Origin: Sediminibacterium goheungense
GTDB taxonomy: Bacteria > Bacteroidota > Bacteroidia > Chitinophagales > Chitinophagaceae
Assembly (NCBI RefSeq): GCF_004361915.1
Contig: NZ_SNWP01000011.1
Location: 372,001-436,000, forward strand
Direction of reading: 5' to 3'
Length of the DNA: 64,000 nt
The notes under the pieces are model-generated. The model did no database searches. It saw only the letters and a program-made list of their open reading frames with translations, and was not told the origin of the DNA. A program made the translations under genes and the position numbers. Positions 53,901-63,296 of this stretch are shown piece by piece (position 1 is the stretch's first letter; every line of letters begins with the position of its first letter).

Positions 53901-54752
53901 TTATCGTTTCAGTTCTGCTATTCTTTTTGATAAAGCTTCCTTCGCCGCAGCTACAGGCACTTTCTCTTTTGCTATTTCGTACCATTTAATCGCATTGGCT
54001 TTCTCGTTATGTATATCATAACATTCTGCCAGATTAAAAATAGCATCAAGGTTTTCCGGGTCTTTTTTTACCACAATCAAAAAGCGTTCAATGGCTTTAT
54101 CATACTGACCACTTTTCTTTCCTCCCAGGCCGAGCATCATTTGTCCATAAACATTATCGGGATTCTTCTCTACTACTGATCTGATACTCATGATACCCTG
54201 CATCGGGTTATCAGAAATATTACCAAAAAGGTAGCAGGCCCCAAGACCTATTTTGCTTGAATCATTGGCTGGGTTTAATACCAGCGCCTTATCAAAAAGA
54301 ACTTTTGCCTGTGAAGCCAGCCAGTTTTGCATGGCAGGTTCACCCTCTGTCATTAAGTTGTTTAAAAACAGATGGGCGGCAAAGGTGAGGCTTTTTTCAG
54401 AATTTTCCAACTTAGCGGCTTCGGCAGTATACCAGGCATAGGGTTCGAAGATACGGGCTGAGTCGGACCAGAAGCGTGCCAATTGGTGGTAAACATGAAT
54501 TTGCTGCTCTTTAATATCACCTCTTACTACTGCATTTTCAAGCATGCCGATACGGGCAGCCTGCTCCGGACTTATTTTTTCTTTGGCTTTTACAAGCAGG
54601 TCTTCAAATCTAATTGATTGATTTCCATGCGAATGCGTAGTGTCGCCTTCGGTATGTATGTGTTTATCAGGTGCTACTGTTGGACTAACAAAATAGAACA
54701 GGAGGAATAAAAGGGCAGCCCCAGCAGTTAACAATAATTGTTGTTTCTTCAC
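53901..54752 (-). CDS. TPR-containing membrane-anchored protein
   Basis: A 283-residue protein with an N-terminal anchor (LLLTAGAALLFLLFYFVSP, about 6-24) and a His-rich linker (HIHTEGDTTHSHG). Tetratricopeptide-type repeats follow, for example AKVLFDKALVLNPANDSSKIGLGACYLF, YDKAIERFLIVVKKDPENLDAIFNLAECY and AIKWYEIAKEKVPVA. It probably faces the periplasm and acts as a protein-binding scaffold. It starts 22 bp after the HU gene. The partner is unknown. Confidence 0.85.
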   Translation of the reverse strand: MKKQQLLLTAGAALLFLLFYFVSPTVAPDKHIHTEGDTTHSHGNQSIRFEDLLVKAKEKISPEQAARIGMLENAVVRGDIKEQQIHVYHQLARFWSDSARIFEPYAWYTAEAAKLENSEKSLTFAAHLFLNNLMTEGEPAMQNWLASQAKVLFDKALVLNPANDSSKIGLGACYLFGNISDNPMQGIMSIRSVVEKNPDNVYGQMMLGLGGKKSGQYDKAIERFLIVVKKDPENLDAIFNLAECYDIHNEKANAIKWYEIAKEKVPVAAAKEALSKRIAELKR

Positions 54753-54774
54753 AAGTCGGAAAATTTCGGCGAAG

Positions 54775-55065
54775 TTAGTCCGACTTCCGCTTGCTTTTTA
54801 CTTCGCTTACAAATTCTTTTGCTGGTTTGAAGGCGGGAATATAATGTTCCGGAATTTCCACCGCAACATTCTTTTTTATATTACGTCCGATTTTAGCTGC
54901 ACGCTTTTTTGTGATAAAGCTGCCAAAGCCGCGTATATATATATTCTGCCCGTTAGAGAGGCTCTCTTTTACTTCTTTAAACATGGTTTCTAAGGTCACC
55001 AGTACATCCACTTTCGGTATACCCGTTTTATCGGAAATCTGGTTGATGAGGTCTGACTTTCTCAT
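54775..55065 (-). CDS. HU/IHF-family DNA-binding protein
   Basis: A 96-residue nucleoid protein. MRKSDLINQISDKTGIPKVDVLVTLETMFK and GQNIYIRGFGSFITKKRAAKIGRN contain the family's helices and the RGFGSF beta-arm start. The C-terminal tail is Lys-rich. It heads the group HU - TPR - mS38-like - rng on the minus strand. It could be HU or an IHF-type subunit. Confidence 0.94.
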   Translation of the reverse strand: MRKSDLINQISDKTGIPKVDVLVTLETMFKEVKESLSNGQNIYIRGFGSFITKKRAAKIGRNIKKNVAVEIPEHYIPAFKPAKEFVSEVKSKRKSD

Positions 55066-55240
55066 TGGAAATAGAATTGTTTAATGAATCAGGCTTAAAA
55101 TAAGATAAAAAAACTGGTATTTGCAAGAAAGATTGTTTAATTTTTATAGACGTTATTGATTGATAGATAAATGGTTCAAAAATGTTATTAGTTGAAAACT
55201 ATCGTCAGATATAACTTATTTGTACTATACAACAAGTTTA

Positions 55241-55272
55241 TTGTCAATAAAACATAGTTTTTTTGATCTTTG
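55241..55272 (+). promoter_or_regulatory. Candidate promoter of mutY
   Basis: TTG (55241-55243) and GATCTTTG (55265-55272) are 21 bases apart; the -7 box has one mismatch from TAnnTTTG. The box ends 8 bases before the ATG at 55281. Confidence 0.5.
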
Positions 55273-55280
55273 TGAAGTCA

Positions 55281-56342
55281 ATGAAAAGCCAATTTACACG
55301 CACCATACTACAATGGAATCGTACCCAGAATAACAGGGAAATGCCTTGGAAAGGTGAAAAAAATCCTTATCACATCTGGTTGAGTGAGATCATACTCCAA
55401 CAAACCCGGGTAGAGCAGGGGCGCGCCTATTACAATCGTTTTATTAAAAAATATCCTACTGTATTTAAACTGGCCGCAGCTCCTGAGCAGGAAGTATTTA
55501 AATTATGGGAAGGACTGGGTTATTATAACCGTTGTCGTAATCTATTGTATACAGCACGTGAAATTGTGCAGCGCTACAATGGTATTTTCCCTGATCAATA
55601 TGAAGAAATTATTCAGTTAAAAGGGGTAGGCCCCTATACCGCGGCGGCAATTGCTTCATTTGCCTACAACCTTCCCTATGCAGTGGTTGACGGCAATGTT
55701 TTCAGGGTGTTGTCGCGCTTTCATGGGGTTGATACAGCTATTGACAGTACCGCAGGAAAGCAACTGTTCACGGCACTTGCAGCCAAAATGCTCGACAAAA
55801 AATTTCCGGGAGAATATAACCAGGCTATTATGGATTTTGGGGCCACAGTTTGCAAGCCCATGGTACCATCCTGTTCTCACTGCCCACTGCAAAACAATTG
55901 CGCAGCATACCAGACCGGTATGGTGAATCGATTACCGGTAAAAGAAAAAATTCTCACCAGAAAGACCAGGCACTTTACTTATTTTATTTTTGAATACGAA
56001 GGCAAAACCTTTACAAGGCAGCGAACAGGTAAAGATATCTGGCAGGGGCTTTTCGAATTTTACCTGGCAGAAACAGAAAAGTCCCAGAAATGGACCGTTA
56101 CTTCAGTAACTGCATGGCTGGAGGAGCAGTTAGGTCCCCAGTCACTGAAAATTCTTGCTATTTCTTCACCCGAATCGCAACAATTAACCCACCAACAGAT
56201 AAATGGATGTTTTATAAGGGTATCATTAAAAAAAATGCCCGCTTTATTGTCATCCGGCAACTGGGTAACCCCCAAAGGGTTGTCTGCACTCGCTTTTCCA
56301 AAACTTATTACGAAATACCTGTCTGAAAAGTATAAACCTTAA
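55281..56342 (+). CDS. mutY: A/G-specific adenine glycosylase MutY
   Basis: Removes adenine mispaired with 8-oxoguanine. 353 residues from ATG 55281 (MKSQFTRTILQWN); an in-frame TTG at 55263 would overlap the promoter. Features are MPWKG and LSEIILQQTRVEQG at the start, and the helix-hairpin-helix LKGVGPYTAAAIASFA followed by VVDGNVFRVLSR with catalytic Asp. The 4Fe-4S loop (Cys spaced 6-2-5 in CKPMVPSCSHCPLQNNC) and a Nudix-like C-terminal domain follow. It begins the mutY-ssb-gldE-gldD series. Confidence 0.95.
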   Translation: MKSQFTRTILQWNRTQNNREMPWKGEKNPYHIWLSEIILQQTRVEQGRAYYNRFIKKYPTVFKLAAAPEQEVFKLWEGLGYYNRCRNLLYTAREIVQRYNGIFPDQYEEIIQLKGVGPYTAAAIASFAYNLPYAVVDGNVFRVLSRFHGVDTAIDSTAGKQLFTALAAKMLDKKFPGEYNQAIMDFGATVCKPMVPSCSHCPLQNNCAAYQTGMVNRLPVKEKILTRKTRHFTYFIFEYEGKTFTRQRTGKDIWQGLFEFYLAETEKSQKWTVTSVTAWLEEQLGPQSLKILAISSPESQQLTHQQINGCFIRVSLKKMPALLSSGNWVTPKGLSALAFPKLITKYLSEKYKP

Positions 56343-56424
56343 ATTTTTCAGGGCTGTTCTTTTGTTGCTTAAAAAAAGGTATTTTTAAGAGTGATTAAAC
56401 TGCGACGAATATAAAATCAATTGT

Positions 56425-56856
56425 ATGAGAGGTGTAAACAGAGTCATGCTGATCGGTAATCTTGGAAAAGATCCGGATGTACAACACCTGGAAGGCAATA
56501 TTGCCGTGGCCAAATTTCCATTGGCTACCACAGAAACGTATAAAGACCGGTCTGGTAAATTGGTTTCGCAAACAGAGTGGCATACGGTAGTATTGTGGAG
56601 AGGTCTTGCCGAACTTGCGCAGAAATACCTGCATAAGGGAAGTCTTATTTATGTGGAAGGGCGATTACGTACCCGAAGCTGGGAGGATAAAGAGGGCAAC
56701 AAGAAGTTTGCTACAGAAGTAGTAGGAGATAACCTGATTATGCTCGATAAACGCGGCGACGGTCATCTGCCCAATGGTGGCGGAGAAGGATTAGAAGGAT
56801 ATACCGGTGATGATGCTCCGCCTTTAACCGACCCCGGCGAGTCACTTCCATTTTGA
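56425..56856 (+). CDS. ssb: Single-stranded DNA-binding protein
   Basis: A 143-residue OB-fold protein. MRGVNRVMLIGNLGKDPDV at the start and LSIYVEGRLRTRSW-like strands are diagnostic. The acidic tail ends DPGESLPF, the usual protein-interaction tip. The position after mutY and before gldE is typical of Bacteroidota. Confidence 0.96.
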   Translation: MRGVNRVMLIGNLGKDPDVQHLEGNIAVAKFPLATTETYKDRSGKLVSQTEWHTVVLWRGLAELAQKYLHKGSLIYVEGRLRTRSWEDKEGNKKFATEVVGDNLIMLDKRGDGHLPNGGGEGLEGYTGDDAPPLTDPGESLPF

Positions 56857-56930
56857 TGGAATGGAATTGATATTTTTGCGATGATATAAGAACAGAACCT
56901 ACTGTTCATTGTAAACTTAAACCACCCGCT

Positions 56931-58265
56931 TTGGATCACCATCCGGTACTGCTCAACTTATTGAATGTTCCTTTTTTGTCTGCACTTCATCCCGAAGGCA
57001 CAACTGTGCTTGTGATGATTTTATTGGTATTGCTTTTTCTTTCTTTTGTACTTTCCGGCTCTGAAGTAGCTTTCTTTTCGCTTACCTATAAAGACATCAA
57101 TCTTTTAAAATCGAAGCAGCAGCCTGCTTATAAACGAATTGTAGATTTACTGGAACAACCTAAAACCCTGTTGGCATCATTGCTGATAGCCAATAGCTTT
57201 ATCAATATCCTGATCATCTTTATCTCTAATCTACTCATCGATAATATGTTCAATTTTGAGCAGTTTAATGCAGGATGGATAGAGTTTCTGATTAAGGTAT
57301 TGGCAGTGAGTTTTTTACTGGTATTATTTGGGGAAGTAATGCCGAAAGTACTTGCCACACAGAATAATATTCGCTTTGCAAAAGATTTTGGTGGCGTGGT
57401 ACAGGTAGTGGCCTACACTTTTGCAGGCATGAGTAAGGGACTTGTAAAGTATTCTGATATCATTGAGCGAAAATTATCCAGTAAATCGGGCAATGCGTAC
57501 AGTCTTGAAGAACTCGATCATGCTATTGATCTTACTACCAATGAAACAGCTTCTGAAAATGAAAAGAATATTTTAAAGGGTATTGTTAAGTTCAGTAACA
57601 TATCTGTAAAGCAGATTATGAAAACAAGGATGGATGTAAGTGGTGTAGAATACGATACGCCATTTAACGAATTGATATCCCTGATTAGTGAACTGAACTA
57701 TAGCAGACTTCCAGTTTACAAGGAAGACCTTGATGAAGTAGTGGGAATGATTCATACCAAAGATCTGCTTCCGCATATCCAGGAAAATGAGCACTTTGCA
57801 TGGCATAGCTTACTGAGATCGCCTTATTTTGTGCATGAACAGAAACCAATTGAAGACCTTTTAAAGGAGTTTCAGCAGAAACGAATACACTTTGCGGTAG
57901 TGGTAGACGAATTTGGTGGTACCAGCGGGATTGTTACACTTGAAGATATTCTGGAGGAAGTAATAGGAGAGATCAAAGACGAGTTTGATGAAGAAGATAG
58001 CGGTTATAAAAAAATTGATGACAACAATTACATTTTTGAAGGCCGAACCATGATCCATGATGTATGCAAGGTGATGGATATCCCAGCTGATACCTTTGAT
58101 GAAGTAAAAGGAGAAAGTGATTCTCTTGCCGGACTCGTACTTGAAATAGCCGGCGATATTCCCAAACCCTCCCAGATAGTTATTACAGGCGATTTTGAAT
58201 TTACAGTACTGGAGGTAGAAAAAAACAGAATTCAGAAAATTAAGATTTTTATTAGACCCCAATAA
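56931..58265 (+). CDS. gldE: GldE, gliding-associated CNNM/CBS-domain membrane protein
   Basis: A 444-residue integral membrane protein. The start codon appears to be TTG (56931, MDHHPVLLNLL); the next Met lies inside the first membrane helix. An N-terminal CNNM domain with about four helices (LSGSEVAFFSLT, about 41-52) precedes two CBS domains (MKTRMDVSGVEYDTPF, VVDEFGGTSGIVTLEDILEEVIGEI) and a CorC-type C-terminal domain. GldE supports gliding in Flavobacterium together with GldD. Related proteins move Mg2+ or Co2+. Confidence 0.92.
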   Translation: MDHHPVLLNLLNVPFLSALHPEGTTVLVMILLVLLFLSFVLSGSEVAFFSLTYKDINLLKSKQQPAYKRIVDLLEQPKTLLASLLIANSFINILIIFISNLLIDNMFNFEQFNAGWIEFLIKVLAVSFLLVLFGEVMPKVLATQNNIRFAKDFGGVVQVVAYTFAGMSKGLVKYSDIIERKLSSKSGNAYSLEELDHAIDLTTNETASENEKNILKGIVKFSNISVKQIMKTRMDVSGVEYDTPFNELISLISELNYSRLPVYKEDLDEVVGMIHTKDLLPHIQENEHFAWHSLLRSPYFVHEQKPIEDLLKEFQQKRIHFAVVVDEFGGTSGIVTLEDILEEVIGEIKDEFDEEDSGYKKIDDNNYIFEGRTMIHDVCKVMDIPADTFDEVKGESDSLAGLVLEIAGDIPKPSQIVITGDFEFTVLEVEKNRIQKIKIFIRPQ

Positions 58266-58289
58266 GTCACATAGACTTAGTTTTGAAAT

Positions 58290-58904
58290 ATGATAAATGA
58301 GCGCAAAAAGGTCATGATTTATGGTACATGGTCAATGGTCTTTGTTTTGGGAATCCTGATACTGCAGTCCTGTAACAGCAGCTTTACGCCCAAGCCCAAG
58401 GGATACTATAAAATTCACTTTCCTGAAAAAAAATACCAGTTATTTGAACAGGATGGTTATCCTTATTCGTTTGAATATCCGGCTTATGCAAAAATTGTAA
58501 AAGACAGTACTTTTTTTGGGGAAACAACCGAAAATCCATGGTGGATCAATGTTGAGTTCCCTGAATTTAACGGAAGAATTTATATCAGTTATAAAGCCAT
58601 CGGTAAAAACCGTTTTGATACACTGGTAAAACATGCGTTTGTATTAACGGGTAAACATTCAGCCAAAGCCTATTCTATAGACGACTCATTAATGGTGACG
58701 CCGAATGGTATCAACGGGATGTTTTTTGCAGTAGGTGGTGATGTAGCTACAGCGAATCAGTTTTATCTGACCGATTCAGCCAGACATTTTCTTCGGGGTG
58801 CCATGTATTTTGATGCTACACCCAATGCAGATTCACTAGGTATTGTAAATCGCTTTATTCTGCAGGATATGAAACACCTCATTAATACGTTCAGGTGGAA
58901 ATAA
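58290..58904 (+). CDS. gldD: Gliding motility lipoprotein GldD
   Basis: A 204-residue lipoprotein; the lipobox is ILILQSCNSS (Cys near 28). Downstream are PKPKGYYKIHFPEKKYQLF, FEYPAYAKIVKDS and PWWINVEFPEFNGRIYISYK, as in GldD of Flavobacterium. It follows gldE by 24 bp. A hairpin (58908-58929) follows the stop codon. Confidence 0.92.
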   Translation: MINERKKVMIYGTWSMVFVLGILILQSCNSSFTPKPKGYYKIHFPEKKYQLFEQDGYPYSFEYPAYAKIVKDSTFFGETTENPWWINVEFPEFNGRIYISYKAIGKNRFDTLVKHAFVLTGKHSAKAYSIDDSLMVTPNGINGMFFAVGGDVATANQFYLTDSARHFLRGAMYFDATPNADSLGIVNRFILQDMKHLINTFRWK

Positions 58905-58907
58905 TAT

Positions 58908-58929
58908 AGCCGCCCATGAATGGGCGGCT
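58908..58929 (+). terminator. Hairpin after gldD
   Basis: AGCCGCCCAT (58908-58917) and ATGGGCGGCT (58920-58929) form a 10 bp stem with a 2 nt loop. There is no T-run after it, so it is a weak or atypical terminator. Confidence 0.55.
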
Positions 58930-59080
58930 CTCAGGCAAACACTGAACTACCCTTCGGTAACCAGTATAGTATACTTACGCAGTAATGCCTGATTTGTTAC
59001 GTAAAAACCTGTTAATTCTGTAGAAATCTTTGCACCTTTATTCTGCAGGTGACCCGTTAATTCTGATTATCTTCGTTTCC

Positions 59081-59674
59081 ATGATAGCAATTGATAATAA
59101 ACTGATCAGCGATGAAGTGATAGAAGAGCAGTTTGTTTGCGACCTTACCAAATGCAAAGGAGGCTGCTGTGAAGATGGTGATGCGGGCGCGCCCATGGAA
59201 AAATGGGAACTCGAAAAATTAAAAACGTATTATGAGGTAGTTAAGCCTTATATGACTAAAGAAGGTATAGCCGAAATTGAAAAGCAAGGATTATACCTTT
59301 ACGATAAAGAATTTGGTTGGGTAACACCTACGATTGACGGCGCTATTTGTGCATATGGGTACAGGGATAAACAGGGTATCATCAAGTGCAGTATTGAGCA
59401 GGCATATAATGATGGTAAACTCGACTGGAAAAAACCCCTGAGTTGCCATCTTTTTCCCATCAAGACCAAGAAGAGCAGAAGAGATCCGGATATCGAATAT
59501 GTAAATTACGAACCAAGAGAAGACCTCTGCAAGGCGGCCTGTTCACTGGGTAAAAAATTAAAAGTACCTGTGTATGTTTTTCTTAAGGATTCATTGATCA
59601 GGAAATACGGAGAGGAGTTTTATGAAGCGCTTGCTGCAACAGCAGAACATATGAAAAACAGTAAAGAAGATTGA
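59081..59674 (+). CDS. DUF3109 (YkgJ-like) cysteine-rich protein
   Basis: A 197-residue protein starting at ATG 59081 (MIAIDNKLISDEVIEEQF). The Cys motif FVCDLTKCKGGCCEDGDAGAP (about 19-39) and further Cys in AICAYG, IKCSIEQAY, LSCHLFP and DLCKAACSLG indicate a metal-binding domain of unknown role. A TATCTTCG box at 59068-59075 ends 5 bases before the ATG, so the transcript may lack a leader. It is followed by the LutB-like gene after 6 bp. Confidence 0.9.
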   Translation: MIAIDNKLISDEVIEEQFVCDLTKCKGGCCEDGDAGAPMEKWELEKLKTYYEVVKPYMTKEGIAEIEKQGLYLYDKEFGWVTPTIDGAICAYGYRDKQGIIKCSIEQAYNDGKLDWKKPLSCHLFPIKTKKSRRDPDIEYVNYEPREDLCKAACSLGKKLKVPVYVFLKDSLIRKYGEEFYEALAATAEHMKNSKED

Positions 59675-59680
59675 TAGATT

Positions 59681-61063
59681 ATGACAGATAATGCTGCCTC
59701 ATTCATTGCCAAAAGTACCATTAAAGCTGCCGACCTGGAACACAGGCGTAAGATCAATTTTAATATCGGTAAGTACAATGCGGTTGTGCCTGCAGGTAAA
59801 CAACAGTTTACTGATGTGATGCAGGTAAGGGAAAGGGCTAAAAACAGTAAATGGGAAGCTATTGAACATCTTGATAAATATCTGCTTGAATTTGAGCAAA
59901 AAATAAGTGCCAAAGGAGCTAAAGTAATATGGGCTGAAAATACCGATGAGGCATTGGAAGCTATAGGAGCCATTTGCAGGGAGCGGAATTGTAAAACGCT
60001 CGTGAAGAGTAAGAGTATGGTGACGGAAGAAATTCACCTGAATGATTATCTTGAAAGAAACGGTATAGAAAGTGTTGAAACTGATTTAGGAGAATATATT
60101 CAACAATTAGACGGTGAAGCTCCTTATCATATTGTAACACCGGCCATGCATAAAAGCAAGGAAGATGTAGCCAAACTTTTTGCCGATAAACTGGGAACCA
60201 GACCCGATCTTACACCGGAAGAACTCACATTGGTAGCGCGTCAGAAATTACGTGAAAAATATGTGGAAGCGGAAGTAGGTGTTACAGGTGCCAATTTTAT
60301 GATTGCTGATATCGGTGCCATTGCAGTTACAGAAAATGAAGGCAATGCACGCTTAAGCTGTGCATGGCCCAAAACACATATTGTTATTGTCGGGATTGAA
60401 AAAATGATTCCCTCTATTACAGATCTCGGTACCTTCTGGCCATTATTATCCACCTTCGGAACGGGTCAGAAAGTAACGGTATACAATACCATTATCAGTG
60501 GCCCGCGACAATCTGGTGAAACCGATGGCCCAGAAGAAATGTTTGTGATTTTGCTGGACAATGGCCGCACAAATCTTCTGGCAAATACTACTTCCCGGGA
60601 AGCCTTATACTGTATTCGTTGCGGGGCCTGTTTGAATGCCTGTCCTGTATATAAAAATATTGGAGGTCACGCGTATGAAACTACCTACAGTGGTCCCATT
60701 GGTAAAGTGATTACACCTCATCTGCGTGGTGTGGATGACTATAAACACCTGAGTTATGCCTCTTCTTTGTGTGGTAATTGTACAGAAGTCTGTCCGGTAA
60801 GGATTAACCTTCACGAATTATTATTAGATAACCGTCATGAGGCAGTTGTGCAGGGCTCCAGCTCAATTGCAGAACGAGTTGCATGGAAAGCCTGGAAAAT
60901 GGCAAGCCTGAACCGGATGATGATGAATATGGGTAATGGGAAGATGAAAAACTGGGTAGTGAACAAAGTTTTCAAAGGGTGGTCCATGCACCGTTCACAA
61001 CTCGATTTCAGCCAGAAAACTTTTAATGAGTTGTGGAAGGAAAAACAAAAACAATCATCCTAA
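59681..61063 (+). CDS. lutB: LutB-like iron-sulfur protein (LUD domain)
   Basis: A 460-residue protein of the L-lactate utilisation LutB/YkgF family. The LUD domain (about 70-300) contains TGANFMIADIGAIAVTENEGNARLS. Two ferredoxin-type 4Fe-4S clusters are in YCIRCGACLNACPVYK and LCGNCTEVCPVRI. LutB works with LutA and LutC to oxidise lactate to pyruvate. Neither partner is next to it, so the system is split or this paralogue has another role. It follows DUF3109 by 6 bp. Confidence 0.92.
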   Translation: MTDNAASFIAKSTIKAADLEHRRKINFNIGKYNAVVPAGKQQFTDVMQVRERAKNSKWEAIEHLDKYLLEFEQKISAKGAKVIWAENTDEALEAIGAICRERNCKTLVKSKSMVTEEIHLNDYLERNGIESVETDLGEYIQQLDGEAPYHIVTPAMHKSKEDVAKLFADKLGTRPDLTPEELTLVARQKLREKYVEAEVGVTGANFMIADIGAIAVTENEGNARLSCAWPKTHIVIVGIEKMIPSITDLGTFWPLLSTFGTGQKVTVYNTIISGPRQSGETDGPEEMFVILLDNGRTNLLANTTSREALYCIRCGACLNACPVYKNIGGHAYETTYSGPIGKVITPHLRGVDDYKHLSYASSLCGNCTEVCPVRINLHELLLDNRHEAVVQGSSSIAERVAWKAWKMASLNRMMMNMGNGKMKNWVVNKVFKGWSMHRSQLDFSQKTFNELWKEKQKQSS

Positions 61064-61075
61064 ATAAGGCTATGT

Positions 61076-62359
61076 GTGCTGACAATCTTTTCACCACATA
61101 TCAGCAAACGACTTGCTTATATTGTAGCTACACTTTTCAGCGATACGGCTATTATCACAGATAATGCTGCAGAATACCTCATAAGCGAAGGCCCTTGTAT
61201 TAATTATTCGGATCAGCTCCTGGAAACCGGCTTGCAAATCATTCCCGTCGAAATATTACAGGAAACAGGTGTCAGAGAGCAATCCGTCAAAATGGACCAA
61301 TGGAGAGGACTTCCTGTTTTCTTTTCCGGTAAAGGACAAATTCCTTTCGATATTTTTGGGGCATCTTTTTACCTGCTTTCCAGGTATGAAGAATACCTGG
61401 GTCATACAAAAGATGAGTATGGAAGGTATGGTCATCAGAATAGTCTGGCCTATCGCAATGGCTTTCTCGATATTCCGCTGGTCGATTACTGGATGCAGGA
61501 ACTGGAGAAAGAACTGCAAAAAATAAATCCATCTTACCGGTTACCTGATCGTTCGTTTCGGATTCAGCCGTCTTATGATATTGATATTGCCTACCGCTTC
61601 AGCCATCAATCTCCTTTTAAAAATATCAAGGGATATTTTCTTGATTTATTAATGATGCGTTTTGATGATTTGATGGAAAGGGCTACTGTTTATAGTCGCA
61701 GGCAAAAAGACAGTTATGATATTTACGAATGGCTTGATGCATTGCATCAACACTATCAACTGAAACCTTTTTATTTTTTTCTGCTGGCTGAGAAACAAAA
61801 ATATCCTGATCGCAATGTTGACCCTTATACAAGTGGCATGCATTTGTTGATTAAGGAACACGCCCGGAAATATCAAATAGGTATTCACCCATCTGTACAG
61901 AGTAATCATGATAAATCGATACTGGAAAGGGAGTTGAAAATATTGACTTATCACTCAGGGTTGCCTATACATCATTCAAGGCAACATTATCTGAAGTTTG
62001 AGCTGCCGCTAACCTACCGGCAATTAATTGAAGCAGGTATTCAACAGGATCATTCAATGGGATATGGAGCTGTAAACGGTTTCAGGGCGTCAACATGTGT
62101 GCCTTTTTATTGGTATGATATCATGGAGGATAAAAAAACTTCACTGGAGATTCTTCCTTTTTGTTATATGGATAGTGCTGCCATTTTTCATGAAAGATTG
62201 AATACCGAAATGGCAATGGAACGGATGCTTTATTTTTTTGAAACTGTTAAAAAAGTAAATGGTGTATTCAGCTATGTAATGCACAATCATTTTTTAACCG
62301 AGCAAAAGGAATGGATCATGTGGCGCAGTATGTATGAGACTTTTCTGAAAACATTATAA
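61076..62359 (+). CDS. Polysaccharide deacetylase-like protein (DUF7033 type)
   Basis: A 427-residue cytoplasmic protein starting with GTG (61076). The N-terminal half has LPVFFSGKGQIPFDIFGASFYLLSRYEEYL. The C-terminal half resembles a NodB-type deacetylase barrel (PSYDIDIAYRFSH, YQIGIHPSVQSN, YGAVNGFRASTC), with DIDIA and a His in IGIHPS as possible metal ligands. It lies 12 bp after the LutB-like gene. It may act in surface polysaccharide synthesis; this is by family resemblance only. Confidence 0.75.
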   Translation: MLTIFSPHISKRLAYIVATLFSDTAIITDNAAEYLISEGPCINYSDQLLETGLQIIPVEILQETGVREQSVKMDQWRGLPVFFSGKGQIPFDIFGASFYLLSRYEEYLGHTKDEYGRYGHQNSLAYRNGFLDIPLVDYWMQELEKELQKINPSYRLPDRSFRIQPSYDIDIAYRFSHQSPFKNIKGYFLDLLMMRFDDLMERATVYSRRQKDSYDIYEWLDALHQHYQLKPFYFFLLAEKQKYPDRNVDPYTSGMHLLIKEHARKYQIGIHPSVQSNHDKSILERELKILTYHSGLPIHHSRQHYLKFELPLTYRQLIEAGIQQDHSMGYGAVNGFRASTCVPFYWYDIMEDKKTSLEILPFCYMDSAAIFHERLNTEMAMERMLYFFETVKKVNGVFSYVMHNHFLTEQKEWIMWRSMYETFLKTL

Positions 62360-62375
62360 TAGAGACGATCGTTGA

Positions 62376-63293
62376 TTAACCTACATCAGCCAATGCCTGT
62401 TCCCTTTGTTTTTTCAGACTTCTGTTCACCAGAAATACGCCTGCCAATGTAATAGCGGAACCTATCAAAATATCGATGGTTAATTTTTCATTCATTAATA
62501 CAGATCCTGTGAGGATGGCTACAATGGGATTGATATAAGCGTACAATGCAGCAATGGCAGGTTCCAGATGTTTCATGGTATAAATGAAAGCCACAAAAGC
62601 CACAATCGAACTTACAAAAACCAGGTATGCAATAGCCATCCAGGTGCTGGCAGGAACTGCTGAAAGCGGAACCGTATCGCCGGAAACCAGCGTCATAATC
62701 ATAAGTAAAAAGGAAGCCAGTAACATTTGCCATCCTGTAGCATTGTAGGCATTGATTTTTACTTTATTTCTTGCGATAATAATAGTACCTACACTCCAGC
62801 TTAGCATAGCAATAAGTGAAAGTATCAGCCCTAAGATGTATCCTTCTGTTTGATTGTGGAATGCATTATCATAAAAAACAATCCCGATACCGCTTATGCC
62901 GAGTAAGAGTCCGGTAAAAGTTACCCATGTAATTTTTGTGTTGCGGAAAAACAAGCGTTCAATAATGACAACAGATAAAGGATATAATGCAGCAATCAAA
63001 GCTGCCAACCCACTCGGAATATATCGAAGGGCAACGGTGGCAAAACCATTGGCAATAACAAAAAGTAAGCTACCCATACCGGCAAGCCAAAGCATTTGTT
63101 TGCCGGTTGGCAGTTTTTCACCCCTGATCAGGAAAAATGATACGAATAAAGCCCCTCCCATAAACTGCCTGATGGCGGCTACTTCTAAACCGGGTACACC
63201 TCCTTTCACAGCGATTTTACTTGCTACCCAGCTGGTTCCCCATATAATGCTGGTAGCAGCCAATCCGATATATGCTTTTTGTCTGGTTGTCAT
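62376..63293 (-). CDS. EamA-type DMT family transporter
   Basis: A 305-residue inner-membrane protein with about ten hydrophobic helices in two EamA halves (about 6-140 and 150-290). SIIWGTSWVASKIAVKG and ALYPLSVVIIERLFF are typical of the first half, and YINPIVAILTGSVLMNEKL of the second. It probably exports a small metabolite. It starts 3 bp after the end of purH on the same strand, so it is probably cotranscribed. The substrate is unknown. Confidence 0.92.
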   Translation of the reverse strand: MTTRQKAYIGLAATSIIWGTSWVASKIAVKGGVPGLEVAAIRQFMGGALFVSFFLIRGEKLPTGKQMLWLAGMGSLLFVIANGFATVALRYIPSGLAALIAALYPLSVVIIERLFFRNTKITWVTFTGLLLGISGIGIVFYDNAFHNQTEGYILGLILSLIAMLSWSVGTIIIARNKVKINAYNATGWQMLLASFLLMIMTLVSGDTVPLSAVPASTWMAIAYLVFVSSIVAFVAFIYTMKHLEPAIAALYAYINPIVAILTGSVLMNEKLTIDILIGSAITLAGVFLVNRSLKKQREQALADVG

Positions 63294-63296
63294 TGC

